A stretch of DNA of 64,000 nucleotides from Actinomycetospora lemnae (GCF_028737315.1 NZ_JAQZAO010000005.1:186001-250000); one strand, 5' to 3'; numbered from the stretch's first letter, positions 48,610-57,342 are shown. The notes: generated from the sequence alone by a model not told the origin. Numbers and translations are program-made.

Positions 48610-49863
48610 GTTGCCCAGACCCGGCACGGGCAGCGACGACGGCAGCGGCAGCGGCGCGCCGCCCTCCTGTCTCGCCTGCCCGGCGCCGGCCTCGCCCGCC
48701 GTGCCGCCGGTGGCCGTGCCGCCCTCGGGCGCGGGGGCGGTGCTCGAGCCCGGGACCGACGCCGGAGCGCCGGGGCGCAGGCTTGGGGCCGTCGACGCGG
48801 GCGCCTCGCCGCCGATCGTCACGCCCTCGGCGGCCTTGCCCGTCAGCGGGGCGAAGCCGGAGCTGTCGGGCAGCAGCGAGCCGAGGTTGCAGCTCACCCG
48901 GCGGGTGCCGGCCGTCCAGGACTCCTCGGCAAGGTTGGTCCAGTAGACGGTGAGCTTGGAGTCGGTGAGCTTCTGCGCCGAGCCGACGTACTGCTCGGCG
49001 ATCCGCTGGCAGGTCGGCTGCAGGTAGTTGTCCTGGTCGTCGACCGACGGGAAGCCCTGGCGGAACTGGGTGCCGAGGTCGACCGTCCCCGCGACCTCGG
49101 CGGCGTGCGCCTCGGCGCATGAGGTCGGGTCGGCGACCTCCTTGCCGGCGAGCCCGAGGCACGTGCCCGGGTCGAACACGACGGCCTGGTCGGCGTCGGT
49201 CACCCGCCCGGTCGAGGCGAAGAGCGCGCCGGTGCGCCCGGGCGCCTGCAGCCCGCAGCGCACCGTGCGGTCGCCGGCCTCCCACGCCGCCTGGGTGGGC
49301 TTGAGCGCGCCCGGCTTGTAGCGCCCGGCGGGGTCGAGCCGGCCCTGGAGGTAGTTCCGGGCCTGCGGCGTGCACTGGTCGGTGACGAGCTGCTGCCACG
49401 CCGGGTCGGCCGGGAACGGCGCGCCGGGCGGCTGCGCGGCGGTCACCGCGCCGACGCTCTCGAACAGGTGGGACTGCGCGCAGTCGACCTCCGCGACGTC
49501 ACCGGCGTCGTCGCGGCTCCACGTCAGGCAGCGACCGGGCTCGGTGGTCAGCGGGGGCGCCTCCTCGTCGTCGGCCGCGGGCGCGGCCCCGCCGGCGCTC
49601 GAGCCGCCGCCGTTCGCGAGGCCCAGCACGTCGGGCCCCGACCCGGTGACGGCCAGGGCCGTGGCCGCGACGAGCATGACCAGCGCACCCGCCAGGATCC
49701 CGACCACGCCCCGGCGCATCGCGCGGCGGCGCGGGTCGCGGCCGTCGTCGGCGCCGAGGACGCGGTCGAGCCAGCGATCGACGCCCCGCCCGCCAGGACC
49801 ATGCTCGTCACCGTCGGGGCGGCCCTCGCCGGACGGCCCGGACTGTCGTTCCCGCAGCAGCAT
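48607..49863 (-). CDS. Membrane protein with septum-formation domain (Rv3835-like)
   Basis: 418 residues: cytoplasmic N-terminus of about 55 residues, one membrane helix (VVGILAGALVMLVAATALAV), then an extracellular part with two cysteine-paired repeats (GRCLTWSRDDAGDVAEVDCAQSH and GTCLGLAGKEVADPTSCAEAH) typical of the septum formation/DUF4190-associated domain, and a Pro/Ala/Gly-rich tail. The order with the zincin, phosphatase and pheA genes matches Rv3835-Rv3838c. Start ATG 49863 is chosen; longer upstream frames oppose the next gene. Confidence 0.75.
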   Translation of the reverse strand: MLLRERQSGPSGEGRPDGDEHGPGGRGVDRWLDRVLGADDGRDPRRRAMRRGVVGILAGALVMLVAATALAVTGSGPDVLGLANGGGSSAGGAAPAADDEEAPPLTTEPGRCLTWSRDDAGDVAEVDCAQSHLFESVGAVTAAQPPGAPFPADPAWQQLVTDQCTPQARNYLQGRLDPAGRYKPGALKPTQAAWEAGDRTVRCGLQAPGRTGALFASTGRVTDADQAVVFDPGTCLGLAGKEVADPTSCAEAHAAEVAGTVDLGTQFRQGFPSVDDQDNYLQPTCQRIAEQYVGSAQKLTDSKLTVYWTNLAEESWTAGTRRVSCNLGSLLPDSSGFAPLTGKAAEGVTIGGEAPASTAPSLRPGAPASVPGSSTAPAPEGGTATGGTAGEAGAGQARQEGGAPLPLPSSLPVPGLGN

Positions 49864-49981
49864 CGCCCTGTCATCATGCCGCCCTCGGGATTCCCCGAGC
49901 CGGGTGACCCGGTGTCGGGCAGGATCGGTGGTGACCGTCGCGCGCCGGGCGGTGCCGACGGACGGTTGGGCGGAGGGGGCC

Positions 49982-50899
49982 ATGACGGGTCGAGACGACG
50001 AGCGGGAGCTGCCGTCGGAGCGCCGGACGGAGAAGGTCGACGTCAGCGGGCTCTCCGACGACGCCGCGCGTCCCACCGAGGAGGTCGACACGTCGGCCGT
50101 GTCGGGCTCGTCGGGCTCGTCGGGCTCGTCGAGCGGGCGCCACCGCGGTCCCGAGGGCGGCCGCGACGCCGACGACGCCGCCACCCCGCCCTCCGGCGTG
50201 CCCGCCGCGACCGGGGGCTCGGGCAGCGGTGCGCTCGCGGCCGTCGGCGCCGACACCGGCGCGCAGGGCGAGGGGAGCACGCGGCGCCAGGGCCGCGTGC
50301 GCTACCAGGACCCGGCGACGACCACGCCGCGCGAGCCCACGGTCGCCGAGCAGCGCGCCCGCCGGGAGGCCCAGCGCCGCGAGCGGGCGCAGCGCGACGC
50401 GGCGGCCGCGGCGGAGGAGCGCAAGAAGAAGATCCGCAAGCGGGTGCTGGTCGGTGGCGGGGTCGCGGTCGGCGTCGTGGCGCTCGTCGCCGTCGTGTAC
50501 GCGGCGAGCCAGCCCGACGAGGTCACCGCCCAGTGCGTCGACCCGGCGGGCGTCGTCGTCCCCGACGAGAACTGCGCGGGCACGCAGCAGGGTGGCTACT
50601 ACGACTCCGGCGGCCACTTCGTGCCGATCTTCATCGGCGGCTTCGGCAACCAGTACCACTACAACTACGGCTCGAACGCCCCGGTGGGGACGGTCGCGCG
50701 GGGCGGCTCCACGGCACCGCCGCCGAGCGGTACCACCGTCCGCAGCGGGACCACCGGCGGCACGATCGGCACCAGCAACGGCAGCAGCGGCACCGTGAGC
50801 CGCGGCGGCCTGGGCGTCGGCGGCAGCAGCTCGAGCGGCACGAGCGGTCGCAGCGGCGGCTCGAGCAGCAGCGGGGGCAGCAGCTCCAGCGGCAGCTGA
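49982..50899 (+). CDS. YgiB/YjfM (DUF1190)-like membrane protein
   Basis: 305 residues: acidic and Ser/Gly-rich N-terminus, a Lys/Arg/Ala helix (RREAQRRERAQRDAAAAAEERKKK in parts), one membrane helix (about 160-178), then an outside region with a cysteine pair (TAQCVDP and ENCAGTQ), a Tyr/His/Asn-rich patch, and a Ser/Gly tail with VSRGGLGVGGSS. The tail matches the TRGGFG end of E. coli YgiB. The next gene is YgiC-like, the same pairing as in E. coli ygiBC and yjfMC, which supports the call. Start ATG follows GGAGGGGG. Confidence 0.65.
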   Translation: MTGRDDERELPSERRTEKVDVSGLSDDAARPTEEVDTSAVSGSSGSSGSSSGRHRGPEGGRDADDAATPPSGVPAATGGSGSGALAAVGADTGAQGEGSTRRQGRVRYQDPATTTPREPTVAEQRARREAQRRERAQRDAAAAAEERKKKIRKRVLVGGGVAVGVVALVAVVYAASQPDEVTAQCVDPAGVVVPDENCAGTQQGGYYDSGGHFVPIFIGGFGNQYHYNYGSNAPVGTVARGGSTAPPPSGTTVRSGTTGGTIGTSNGSSGTVSRGGLGVGGSSSSGTSGRSGGSSSSGGSSSSGS

Positions 50900-50926
50900 C
50901 CGCTGCGGTACGGCAGGATCACCGAC

Positions 50927-52087
50927 GTGCAGCGCGCGACCGGTAGGCCCCGACCCGACTGGCAGTCGAAGATCGAGGAGCAGGGGCTCGTCTTCGGCAC
51001 CCCGGCGATGGGCATGAACGGCGCCCGGCCGTACTGGGACGAGTCGGTGCACTACGTCTTCGACATGGCCGAGATCCTCTCGCTCGAGGCCGACGTCGAG
51101 CTCCTGCACTCGATGTGTCTCGAGGCCGTCGACCACGTCGTCACCACCGAGCGGTTCCGCGACTTCGCGCTGCCCGAGTGGAGCTGGGAGGCCGTCGCCG
51201 CGTCGTGGCGCCGGGGCGACCCGCACCTCTACGGCCGCTTCGACCTGCGCTACGACGGCGCGGGGCCGGCGAAGCTCATGGAGTACAACGCCGACACCCC
51301 CACCTCGCTGCTCGAGGCGTCGATCTGCCAGTGGTACTGGCTCAAGGACGTCCACCCCGACGACGACCAGTGGAACTCGCTGCACGAGAAGCTCGTCGAG
51401 CGCTGGGGCGAGATCGCCGCGAAGCTGCCCCGCAACGAGGTGCACTTCTGCTGGTCGCAGGCCGACCCCACCGGCGAGGACCACGTCACCGTCGCCTACC
51501 TGCAGGAGTGCGCGGCCGAGTCCGGCCTCGACACGGTGGGCCTCGCGATCGAGCAGCTCGGCTGGGACTCCGCGCTCGACCGGTTCGTCGACCTCGAGGA
51601 GTCGCCGATCGCGGTCGTCGACAAGCTCTACCCCTGGGAGTGGGTGCTGGGCGACGACTTCGGCAAGCACGTCACGCGAAGCCTGCCCGAGACGGCGTGG
51701 ATCGAGCCGCTGTGGAAGACGCTGCTGTCGAACAAGGCGCTGCTCGCGGTGCTCTGGGAGATGTACCCGGGGCACCCGAACCTGCTCCCGGCGTCGCTCG
51801 GTGACCCCGGGATGCTCACCGAGTACGTCCGCAAGCCGCTGCTGGGCCGCGAGGGCGCCAACATCGCCGTCGTCGCGCCCGGCTACGAGACCGAGACCGG
51901 CGGGGTCTACGGCGAGGAGGGCTACGTCTACCAGCTCTTCGACCCGCTGCCGGAGTTCGACGGCTACCGCCCCGCGCTCGGCGCCTGGATCGTCGGCGAC
52001 ACCGCCGCGGGCCTGGGCATCCGCGAGACCACGGGCCTGATCACCGACAACGGCGCGGCGTTCGTGCCGCACCGGATCCCGGACTGA
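50927..52087 (+). CDS. Glutathionylspermidine synthase-like ATP-grasp ligase (YgiC/YjfC family)
   Basis: 386 residues. GPAKLMEYNADTPTSLLEAS, NEVHFCWSQADPTGEDHVTVAYLQ, YPWEWVLGDDFGKHV, WKTLLSNKALLAVLWEMYPGHPNLLPA and KPLLGREGANI are the conserved ATP-grasp and substrate blocks. The family forms amide bonds between a carboxylate and an amine; the true substrate of YgiC-type members is unsettled. Start GTG 50927 lies 7 nt after CAGGAT. Sits between the DUF1190-like and DUF350 genes. Confidence 0.87.
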   Translation: MQRATGRPRPDWQSKIEEQGLVFGTPAMGMNGARPYWDESVHYVFDMAEILSLEADVELLHSMCLEAVDHVVTTERFRDFALPEWSWEAVAASWRRGDPHLYGRFDLRYDGAGPAKLMEYNADTPTSLLEASICQWYWLKDVHPDDDQWNSLHEKLVERWGEIAAKLPRNEVHFCWSQADPTGEDHVTVAYLQECAAESGLDTVGLAIEQLGWDSALDRFVDLEESPIAVVDKLYPWEWVLGDDFGKHVTRSLPETAWIEPLWKTLLSNKALLAVLWEMYPGHPNLLPASLGDPGMLTEYVRKPLLGREGANIAVVAPGYETETGGVYGEEGYVYQLFDPLPEFDGYRPALGAWIVGDTAAGLGIRETTGLITDNGAAFVPHRIPD

Positions 52088-52093
52088 TCCCGC

Positions 52094-52121
52094 GAGACGG
52101 AGCGGAGCCGGGACTCGACCC
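52094..52121 (+). repeat. Degenerate copy of the dispersed repeat (intergenic)
   Basis: GAGACGGAGCGGAGC followed by a short insertion and CTCGACCC keeps both ends of the 27-base element, 7 nt after the YgiC-like stop. It is the only copy seen outside a coding sequence. Confidence 0.5.
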
Positions 52122-52135
52122 GATCGGCGGTGCCC

Positions 52136-52141
52136 TAGTCT
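52136..52141 (+). promoter_or_regulatory. -10 box of the DUF350 gene (TAGTCT)
   Basis: TAGTCT lies 34 nt before GTG 52176; here a ribosome site (GGAGGG) is present, so the transcript is led, unlike its neighbours. Confidence 0.45.
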
Positions 52142-52175
52142 GGCGCCCCGTTCGTCCGGATGGAGGGCCTCACAC

Positions 52176-52613
52176 GTGCTCGCTCCCGATTTCTGGCCCA
52201 CCGTGGGCGTGAACATCGGCCTCATCGCGGCCTACGCGGTGATCGGCGCCGTGCTGATGTACGTCGGCTACTTCGCGATCGACCTGACGACACCGGGCGA
52301 CCTGCGGGGCCTGGTCCGGGAGGGCCGGCCCAACGCCGTCGTCGTGGCCGCGGCGGGGCTCGTGTCGATGGCGTTCATCGTCATCACCGCCATCTACATC
52401 TCCGGCGGCGGCTTCCTCGCCGGCATCCTCAACACCTCGATCTACGGCCTGGTGGGGATCATCGCCCAGGTCCTGGCGGTGCGGGGGCTCGAGGCGGTCT
52501 CGCGGCTCGACGTCGACGCCTGCCTGCACGACGACCGGCTGACCGCCGACTCGTTCGTCATCGCCGCCATGCACGTCGCGCTCGGGCTGGTCGTCGCGGT
52601 CGCCATCATCTGA
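52176..52613 (+). CDS. DUF350 membrane protein (YjfL-like)
   Basis: 145 residues, four membrane helices in two DUF350 repeats: VGVNIGLIAAYAVIGAVLMYVGYFAIDLTTPGDL and, after GRPNAVVVAAAGLVSMAFIV, a second pair ending in FVIAAMHVALGLVVAVAII. DUF350 genes accompany YjfC-type ligases in many bacteria. Probable channel-like or scaffold role at the membrane (inference). GGAGGG 8 nt upstream of the GTG. Confidence 0.85.
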   Translation: MLAPDFWPTVGVNIGLIAAYAVIGAVLMYVGYFAIDLTTPGDLRGLVREGRPNAVVVAAAGLVSMAFIVITAIYISGGGFLAGILNTSIYGLVGIIAQVLAVRGLEAVSRLDVDACLHDDRLTADSFVIAAMHVALGLVVAVAII

Positions 52614-52670
52614 CGGGTCGACGCGATCGACACGCGTCCACCCCAGCCGGTCCACGGGGACCTCACGACC

Positions 52671-52676
52671 TACGCT
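52671..52676 (+). promoter_or_regulatory. -10 box of a leaderless promoter before the emb leader (TACGCT)
   Basis: TACGCT lies 8 nt before GTG 52685 and 5 nt before GTG 52682. Confidence 0.5.
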
Positions 52677-52681
52677 TTCCC

Positions 52682-52741
52682 GTGGTGCCCACACTCGTGC
52701 TCGACGCCTCCCCGACCGCTCGCCACCGGGACGCCCGGTGA
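52682..52741 (+). CDS. Candidate 18-19-residue leaderless leader peptide of emb
   Basis: A short frame from GTG 52682 or 52685 gives VVPTLVLDASPTARHRDAR and stops with TGA that overlaps the Emb start (GTGA). Leaderless -10 spacing and a stop/start overlap suggest that the peptide is translated and couples Emb translation. No known leader peptide is recognised, so it is a candidate only. Confidence 0.4.
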   Translation: MVPTLVLDASPTARHRDAR

Positions 52742-55700
52742 CGACGCTGGTGCGCGCCGACCACCCCGCATCGCCGCAGGACGACGAGCCCGACCGGGCC
52801 CCGCGGCTGAGCGGACGGTCGCTGCTCGTCTGGGCCCTGCTGACGATCGTGCTGGGCCTCGCGGTGCCGCTGGCCCCGGTGACCGCGCAGGACACGACCG
52901 TCACGTGGCCCGACCCGGCGGCCGCCCCCGGCGCCCCGGTCTCCACCCAGCTCGCGCTCAACCCCCCGCGGCCGCTGGGGTTCTTCGCGACCGTGCCCTG
53001 CGCCGCGCTGCGCGCCGTTGGGGACGTGCTGCGCACCCTGCCCGGCAACCCGACGGCCGGCGGTCTCGTGCTCGCCTCGACCGGCGCCGACGCGAGCCTC
53101 ACGGTGTCGGGGCGGACCGTGGCCGCCGGGCCGGTCCCGACGGGCGACTGCGTCCTCGCCATCGAGGCCGACACCACGGGCCTGCGGGTCACGCAGGACG
53201 GCGCGCCCCTGCCGCTCGCGTGCGGCGACTGCGCCGACGTCCTCCCGCCGATCATCGCCCAGCTGACCACCAGCACCGACGGCACGCCCGCGGCCGCGGG
53301 GCTCGGGGTCTCGGTGCGCACCGACGACCGGTACGCCTCGACCCCCGGCGTGCTGAAGACGGTCCTGCTCGTCGCGCACCTCGCCGCGCTCACGGTGCTG
53401 TTGGTGCTCGCGTACCGCCAGGGCCGCTGGCGGCGGGTGGGGGGCTGGGTCGCGCCGCGCACGTGGCCCGGGCGGCTGCGTCGCCACCTGTCGTGGGCCG
53501 ACGGCCTGGTGCTCGCGATCTCCGCGGGCTGGGTGCTCGTCGCGCCGATGAACTTCGACGACAGCTGGTACCCGCTGATGGCGCGCGACGCCGGCGAGGC
53601 GGGCTACATCGGCAACGCCGTCTACATGTTCAACGTCACCGAGAACCCCTTCGTGGCCTCGCAGTACGCGATGCAGGCCTGGGGGGCGATCGGTGGCTGG
53701 GGGATCGTCTGGCAGCGCTGCCTGCCGCTGCTCTACGGCCTGCTGACCTGGGCGCTCCTCCGCACGTTCTTCGTGCTCATCTCGCGGCGCACCAACGTCC
53801 GCCGGGCGTGGGTGCCGTGGGCGCTGCTGACCGCGCACCTGCTCTGGTGGCTGCCGTTCGGGCTGACGCTGCGTCCCGAGCCGCTGATCGTGCTGCTCTC
53901 GGTGGTCGTGCTGCTGCTCGTCGAGCTGGCCCGCGACCGCGGCACCCCGTTCCTCTACGTCGGCGCGGTCGTGGCGGCGGCGCTCGCGCTCGCGTGCTCA
54001 CCGACCGGTCTCGTCGCCGTGGCCCCGCTGCTCGTGGAGATCCCGCGGGCCTGGCCGCACATGGTCGCCGCGCCGCGGCGCCAGCAGGTCACGCTGCTGC
54101 TCGTGCTGGCCGCCGCGTCGTCGGTCGCGGTGCCGGTGGCGTTCGCCGACGCGTCGCTGGGCGACGTCGTCGAGGCGTCGGCGGTGCACGCGTACTACTA
54201 CGACACCGTCCCCTGGTACGACGAGCTCGTCCACTACCAGACCCTGCTCGGGCCGGGCCGGACGCCGTGGGCCGCGCGGGCGCCGATCATCATCACGCTG
54301 GGGCTGACGCTGCTGGTCGCGGCGGGCAGCGGGCTGCGCGGGCCGGAGGACGACGCCCTGCGCCGCGTGCTGCTGCACTCCGCGGCCACCACCGCGTGCG
54401 CCTTCGTGCTCGTCGCCGCCAGCCCGACGAAGTGGGTGCTGCACTTCCCGGTGATCGCCGCGTCGGGCACCGTGCTCGTCGCGCTCGCGCTGCTGCGCGG
54501 TCCGATGCCGCGCCACGACCGGGCGCTCGCCACGGTCGGCGGGGTCGCGGTGCTCGTGCTCGCCACGTCGGTGAGCTACGCGGGCTGGAACCTGTGGCGG
54601 CCCTACACCGACCGTGGCCAGTTCTTCGGCGACCACGCCGACCCCTACCCGACGCCCCTGAGCCAGAACCTGCTCGCCCCGCACTTCGGGCCGATCTTCC
54701 TGCGCAACCCGCTCGTGTGGGTCGGCGTCGCCGTGCTCGCCGCGGTGTGGGCGCGCTGGTCGCTGCGCCGCTGGCCGGACCGCTGGCTGCCCCGCCCGGA
54801 GCCCGACCGCGCGCTGCTCGCCGTCGCGTGCGGGAGCGTGGTGATCGGGCTGATCGCGGTCATGGTGCTCGCGCCGCTGCGGCAGTACCCGGGGTGGACG
54901 GTGGCGCTCGGCAACGCCAAGGACGTCGTGCGGCAGGGCTGCGGGCTCGAGGACAACGTCAGCGTCCTGCGCCCGACCCCGGCCGCGCTCGGGCCGCCCG
55001 TGAACCCGGCGGTGACCACCGGCGACATGGTCGACGACACCGTCGCGCCCGTCCCCGAACCCGTCCCGGGGCTCGGGCGGGTGTGGCACGACGTCACCGA
55101 CGACTCCAGCGGCCGCGGGACGCTGGTCACCGGCTGGTACCCCGTACCGGCGGACTCCGGCGCCACGGACGTCGTGGTGCCGCTGCTCGAGGACGGCCCG
55201 CCCGACGAGCGGGTGTCGGTGGAGTTCGCCGACGGCCCCGCCGCCGCCCCGCGGGTGCTCGGGCGCACCGGCATCGACTACCTCCCCCAGGCCGACGAGC
55301 GCACCTGGCAGCAGCGGCCGGTGTCGCTGGTCGACGCGCCCGGCGACCCGACCTTCGTGCGGGTGGTCGTGGACTCGACCGGCGAGCGCGGCTCCGACCG
55401 CCTCGCCGTCGCCCAGCCCTTCCTGGCGCGCCCGGAGCCGATCGCCCCGCTGCTCGCAGGGCAGCCGGTGCTGGTCGACCAGATGTCGACGGTGCTGTGG
55501 CCGTGCGTCGACCAGGTCGCGGTCCACGACGGCATCGCCCCGCCGTCGACCATCCGCATCCACGCCGACGAGGACCTGACCTCCGCGTACTACGGGCTCC
55601 AGGACAACCGCCTGCGCGGCGGCGTGTGGCGCTTCGACACCGTCGGCGTCACGTACGTGCGGCTCGCGACGGCCGTGGCGCCGGGCTCGCAGCCCGCCAA

Positions 55701-55854
55701 GCCCTGGGGCCGGGTCGACCTCGTCGTCCGCGACCTGCCGACCGGCCGCTACGGCGTCACGACCACGGAGCGCTCGAAGCCGGGCTGGGAGCGCGGCCCG
55801 ACCCTGGCGCGCGAGGAGTACGTCGACGTGCCGTACCAGGGCGCGGTCGGCTAG
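52738..55854 (+). CDS. emb: Arabinosyltransferase, Emb family
   Basis: 1038 residues. GT-C fold: an N-terminal outside domain (about 35-200) and about thirteen membrane helices, with the acidic MNFDDSWYPLMARDAGEAGYIGNA loop that carries the catalytic Asp of EmbA/B/C, then a long C-terminal extracytoplasmic carbohydrate-binding domain (about 720-1038) with VRIH- and WGRVDLVVRDLP-type strands. It adds arabinofuranose from decaprenyl-phosphoarabinose to arabinan. Only one emb gene is in the window; ethambutol acts on this family. Stop overlaps the stop of the convergent endonuclease-like gene. Confidence 0.9.
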   Translation: MTTLVRADHPASPQDDEPDRAPRLSGRSLLVWALLTIVLGLAVPLAPVTAQDTTVTWPDPAAAPGAPVSTQLALNPPRPLGFFATVPCAALRAVGDVLRTLPGNPTAGGLVLASTGADASLTVSGRTVAAGPVPTGDCVLAIEADTTGLRVTQDGAPLPLACGDCADVLPPIIAQLTTSTDGTPAAAGLGVSVRTDDRYASTPGVLKTVLLVAHLAALTVLLVLAYRQGRWRRVGGWVAPRTWPGRLRRHLSWADGLVLAISAGWVLVAPMNFDDSWYPLMARDAGEAGYIGNAVYMFNVTENPFVASQYAMQAWGAIGGWGIVWQRCLPLLYGLLTWALLRTFFVLISRRTNVRRAWVPWALLTAHLLWWLPFGLTLRPEPLIVLLSVVVLLLVELARDRGTPFLYVGAVVAAALALACSPTGLVAVAPLLVEIPRAWPHMVAAPRRQQVTLLLVLAAASSVAVPVAFADASLGDVVEASAVHAYYYDTVPWYDELVHYQTLLGPGRTPWAARAPIIITLGLTLLVAAGSGLRGPEDDALRRVLLHSAATTACAFVLVAASPTKWVLHFPVIAASGTVLVALALLRGPMPRHDRALATVGGVAVLVLATSVSYAGWNLWRPYTDRGQFFGDHADPYPTPLSQNLLAPHFGPIFLRNPLVWVGVAVLAAVWARWSLRRWPDRWLPRPEPDRALLAVACGSVVIGLIAVMVLAPLRQYPGWTVALGNAKDVVRQGCGLEDNVSVLRPTPAALGPPVNPAVTTGDMVDDTVAPVPEPVPGLGRVWHDVTDDSSGRGTLVTGWYPVPADSGATDVVVPLLEDGPPDERVSVEFADGPAAAPRVLGRTGIDYLPQADERTWQQRPVSLVDAPGDPTFVRVVVDSTGERGSDRLAVAQPFLARPEPIAPLLAGQPVLVDQMSTVLWPCVDQVAVHDGIAPPSTIRIHADEDLTSAYYGLQDNRLRGGVWRFDTVGVTYVRLATAVAPGSQPAKPWGRVDLVVRDLPTGRYGVTTTERSKPGWERGPTLAREEYVDVPYQGAVG

Positions 55855-56477
55855 CTCCCCGCGACGTGCTCGCGCACCTCGTCGTCGCGGTCGGCGCGCA
55901 CGAGGGCGGCGGCGAGGCGGGCGAGGTCGTCGCCCTCCACCTGCTCCGCCAGTTCCGCGGCGTCGGTCGGCAGGCCGAGCCTCTCGGCGCCGGCGAGGGC
56001 CTTCTCGTCGAGGTGCGGGCGGTACTCCGGCCAGACGGCCTGGACCTCGCGCACGAAGATGTCGGCGCCGACCGGGCCGAGGCGCGGGAACGCCGTGAGG
56101 TGCTCGCGCAGGGTCGCGACGTCGCCGTCGGCGGCCCTGCGCATCCGACGCAGGTCGCCGCCCCACTCGTCGAGGACGCGCTGCGCGCCCTCCTGCAGCG
56201 CGGTGGTGGTCTGCTCGGTGCCGGTGTACTTCGCGCGCCCCAGCGTGGCGACGACGTCCTCCCACGAGGCGTCGCGCACGCGCTCCGGCGTGCCGTAGCC
56301 GGCGTCGACGAGCTCGCGGCAGGCCCGCGTCCCGAGCTTCGCCTGCACGCGGCGGGAGAGCAGCACGCTCAGCACGAGCAGGCGGTAGAGCGGCGCGGGC
56401 TCGTCGCGCAGCGTGATGCCGGCCTCGTCGGCGAACGTCCGCCCGGCCTCGTCGAGCAGCGAGTCGATGGTGCTCAC
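55851..56477 (-). CDS. Endonuclease III-like HhH protein lacking catalytic Lys
   Basis: 208 residues. LSVLLSRRVQAKLGTRACRELVDAGYGTPERVRDASWEDVVATLG and LTAFPRLGPVGADIFVREVQAVWPEYRP follow the HhH-GPD layout, but the hairpin has LGPVGAD where endonuclease III has VGRKTA, so the Schiff-base Lys is missing, and no iron-sulfur Cys cluster is seen. It may bind DNA or act on a different lesion. The start GTG 56477 follows TATCCG by 5 nt; the longer frame is not family-like. Divergent from the HAD gene. Confidence 0.7.
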   Translation of the reverse strand: MSTIDSLLDEAGRTFADEAGITLRDEPAPLYRLLVLSVLLSRRVQAKLGTRACRELVDAGYGTPERVRDASWEDVVATLGRAKYTGTEQTTTALQEGAQRVLDEWGGDLRRMRRAADGDVATLREHLTAFPRLGPVGADIFVREVQAVWPEYRPHLDEKALAGAERLGLPTDAAELAEQVEGDDLARLAAALVRADRDDEVREHVAGS

Positions 56478-56516
56478 CGGGGCGGATACCCGGGCCGGCA
56501 GGTCGTAGTCAGGACA

Positions 56517-56522
56517 TAGTCT
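56517..56522 (+). promoter_or_regulatory. -10 box of a leaderless promoter (TAGTCT)
   Basis: TAGTCT lies 7 nt before GTG 56530 of the HAD phosphatase. Confidence 0.6.
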
Positions 56523-56529
56523 CGGTGGC

Positions 56530-57342
56530 GTGCAGAGACCGCGGATGGTCGCGACCGACGTCGACGGGACGCTCCTCGGCGGTGCGGAGGAGCCCTCGCC
56601 GCGCACCCGGGCCGTCGTCGCGCGCATGGTCGAGGGCGGCGTGCCGCTCGTCCTCGCGACCGGGCGCCCGCCGCGGTGGGTCCCGCGGGTGTGCGAGGCG
56701 CTCGGGGTGCACGCGCTGACGGTGGCCGCGAACGGCGCGGTGCTCTACGACACCGCGACCGACCGGGTCGTGGCCGCCGAGACGCTCGACGTCGACACCC
56801 TGGCCGTCGTGGCCGAGGGCCTGCGGGCGGCGGTCCCGGGCTGCGGGCTGGCCGTGGAGCGGGTCGGCACCGGCGCGTTCGACCGCCGCGAGGACCAGTT
56901 CGTCTCCGAGGCGGCGTACGTCCACGCGTGGCCGCACCCCGACCACCGCCACGTGGCGTCGGGCGACCTGCTGGCCGAGCCGGTGGTCAAGGTGCTCGCG
57001 CGCCACCCCACGCGGACCAGCGAGGACATGGCGCAGGCGGCACGGCGCGCGGTCGGGCACCTCGTCGACGTCACGTACTCGGCGGGCGGCGGGCTACTCG
57101 AGTGCGCGGTCCGCGGGGTGACCAAGGCGACGGGGCTCGCGTGGGCCGCGGCGCACCACGGTGTCGGCGCCGGGGAGGTCGTCGCGTTCGGTGACATGCC
57201 CAACGACCTCGCCATGCTCCGGTGGGCCGGCCACGGTGTCGCCGTCGCGAACGCTCACCCGGATGTGCTCCACGTCGCGGACGAGGTCACCGCGAGCAAC
57301 CTCGACGACGGTGTGGCGTCTGTCCTGGAGAGGTGGTTCTGA
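56530..57342 (+). CDS. HAD-superfamily phosphatase, Cof type (Rv3813c-like)
   Basis: 270 residues. MVATDVDGTLLGG (nucleophile Asp and acid Asp), LVLATGRPP, and FGDMPNDLAMLRWAG are the HAD motifs, with a type IIB cap between them. Cof-type enzymes dephosphorylate sugar phosphates or nucleotides. Its place beside arabinan-precursor genes matches Rv3813c of M. tuberculosis, where it also sits in the same chromosomal region. Confidence 0.88.
   Translation: MQRPRMVATDVDGTLLGGAEEPSPRTRAVVARMVEGGVPLVLATGRPPRWVPRVCEALGVHALTVAANGAVLYDTATDRVVAAETLDVDTLAVVAEGLRAAVPGCGLAVERVGTGAFDRREDQFVSEAAYVHAWPHPDHRHVASGDLLAEPVVKVLARHPTRTSEDMAQAARRAVGHLVDVTYSAGGGLLECAVRGVTKATGLAWAAAHHGVGAGEVVAFGDMPNDLAMLRWAGHGVAVANAHPDVLHVADEVTASNLDDGVASVLERWF

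Noticed and set aside
52905..56519. 1204-codon plus-strand frame across emb
   Set aside because: Arg/Pro/Gly shadow of the Emb gene in another frame.
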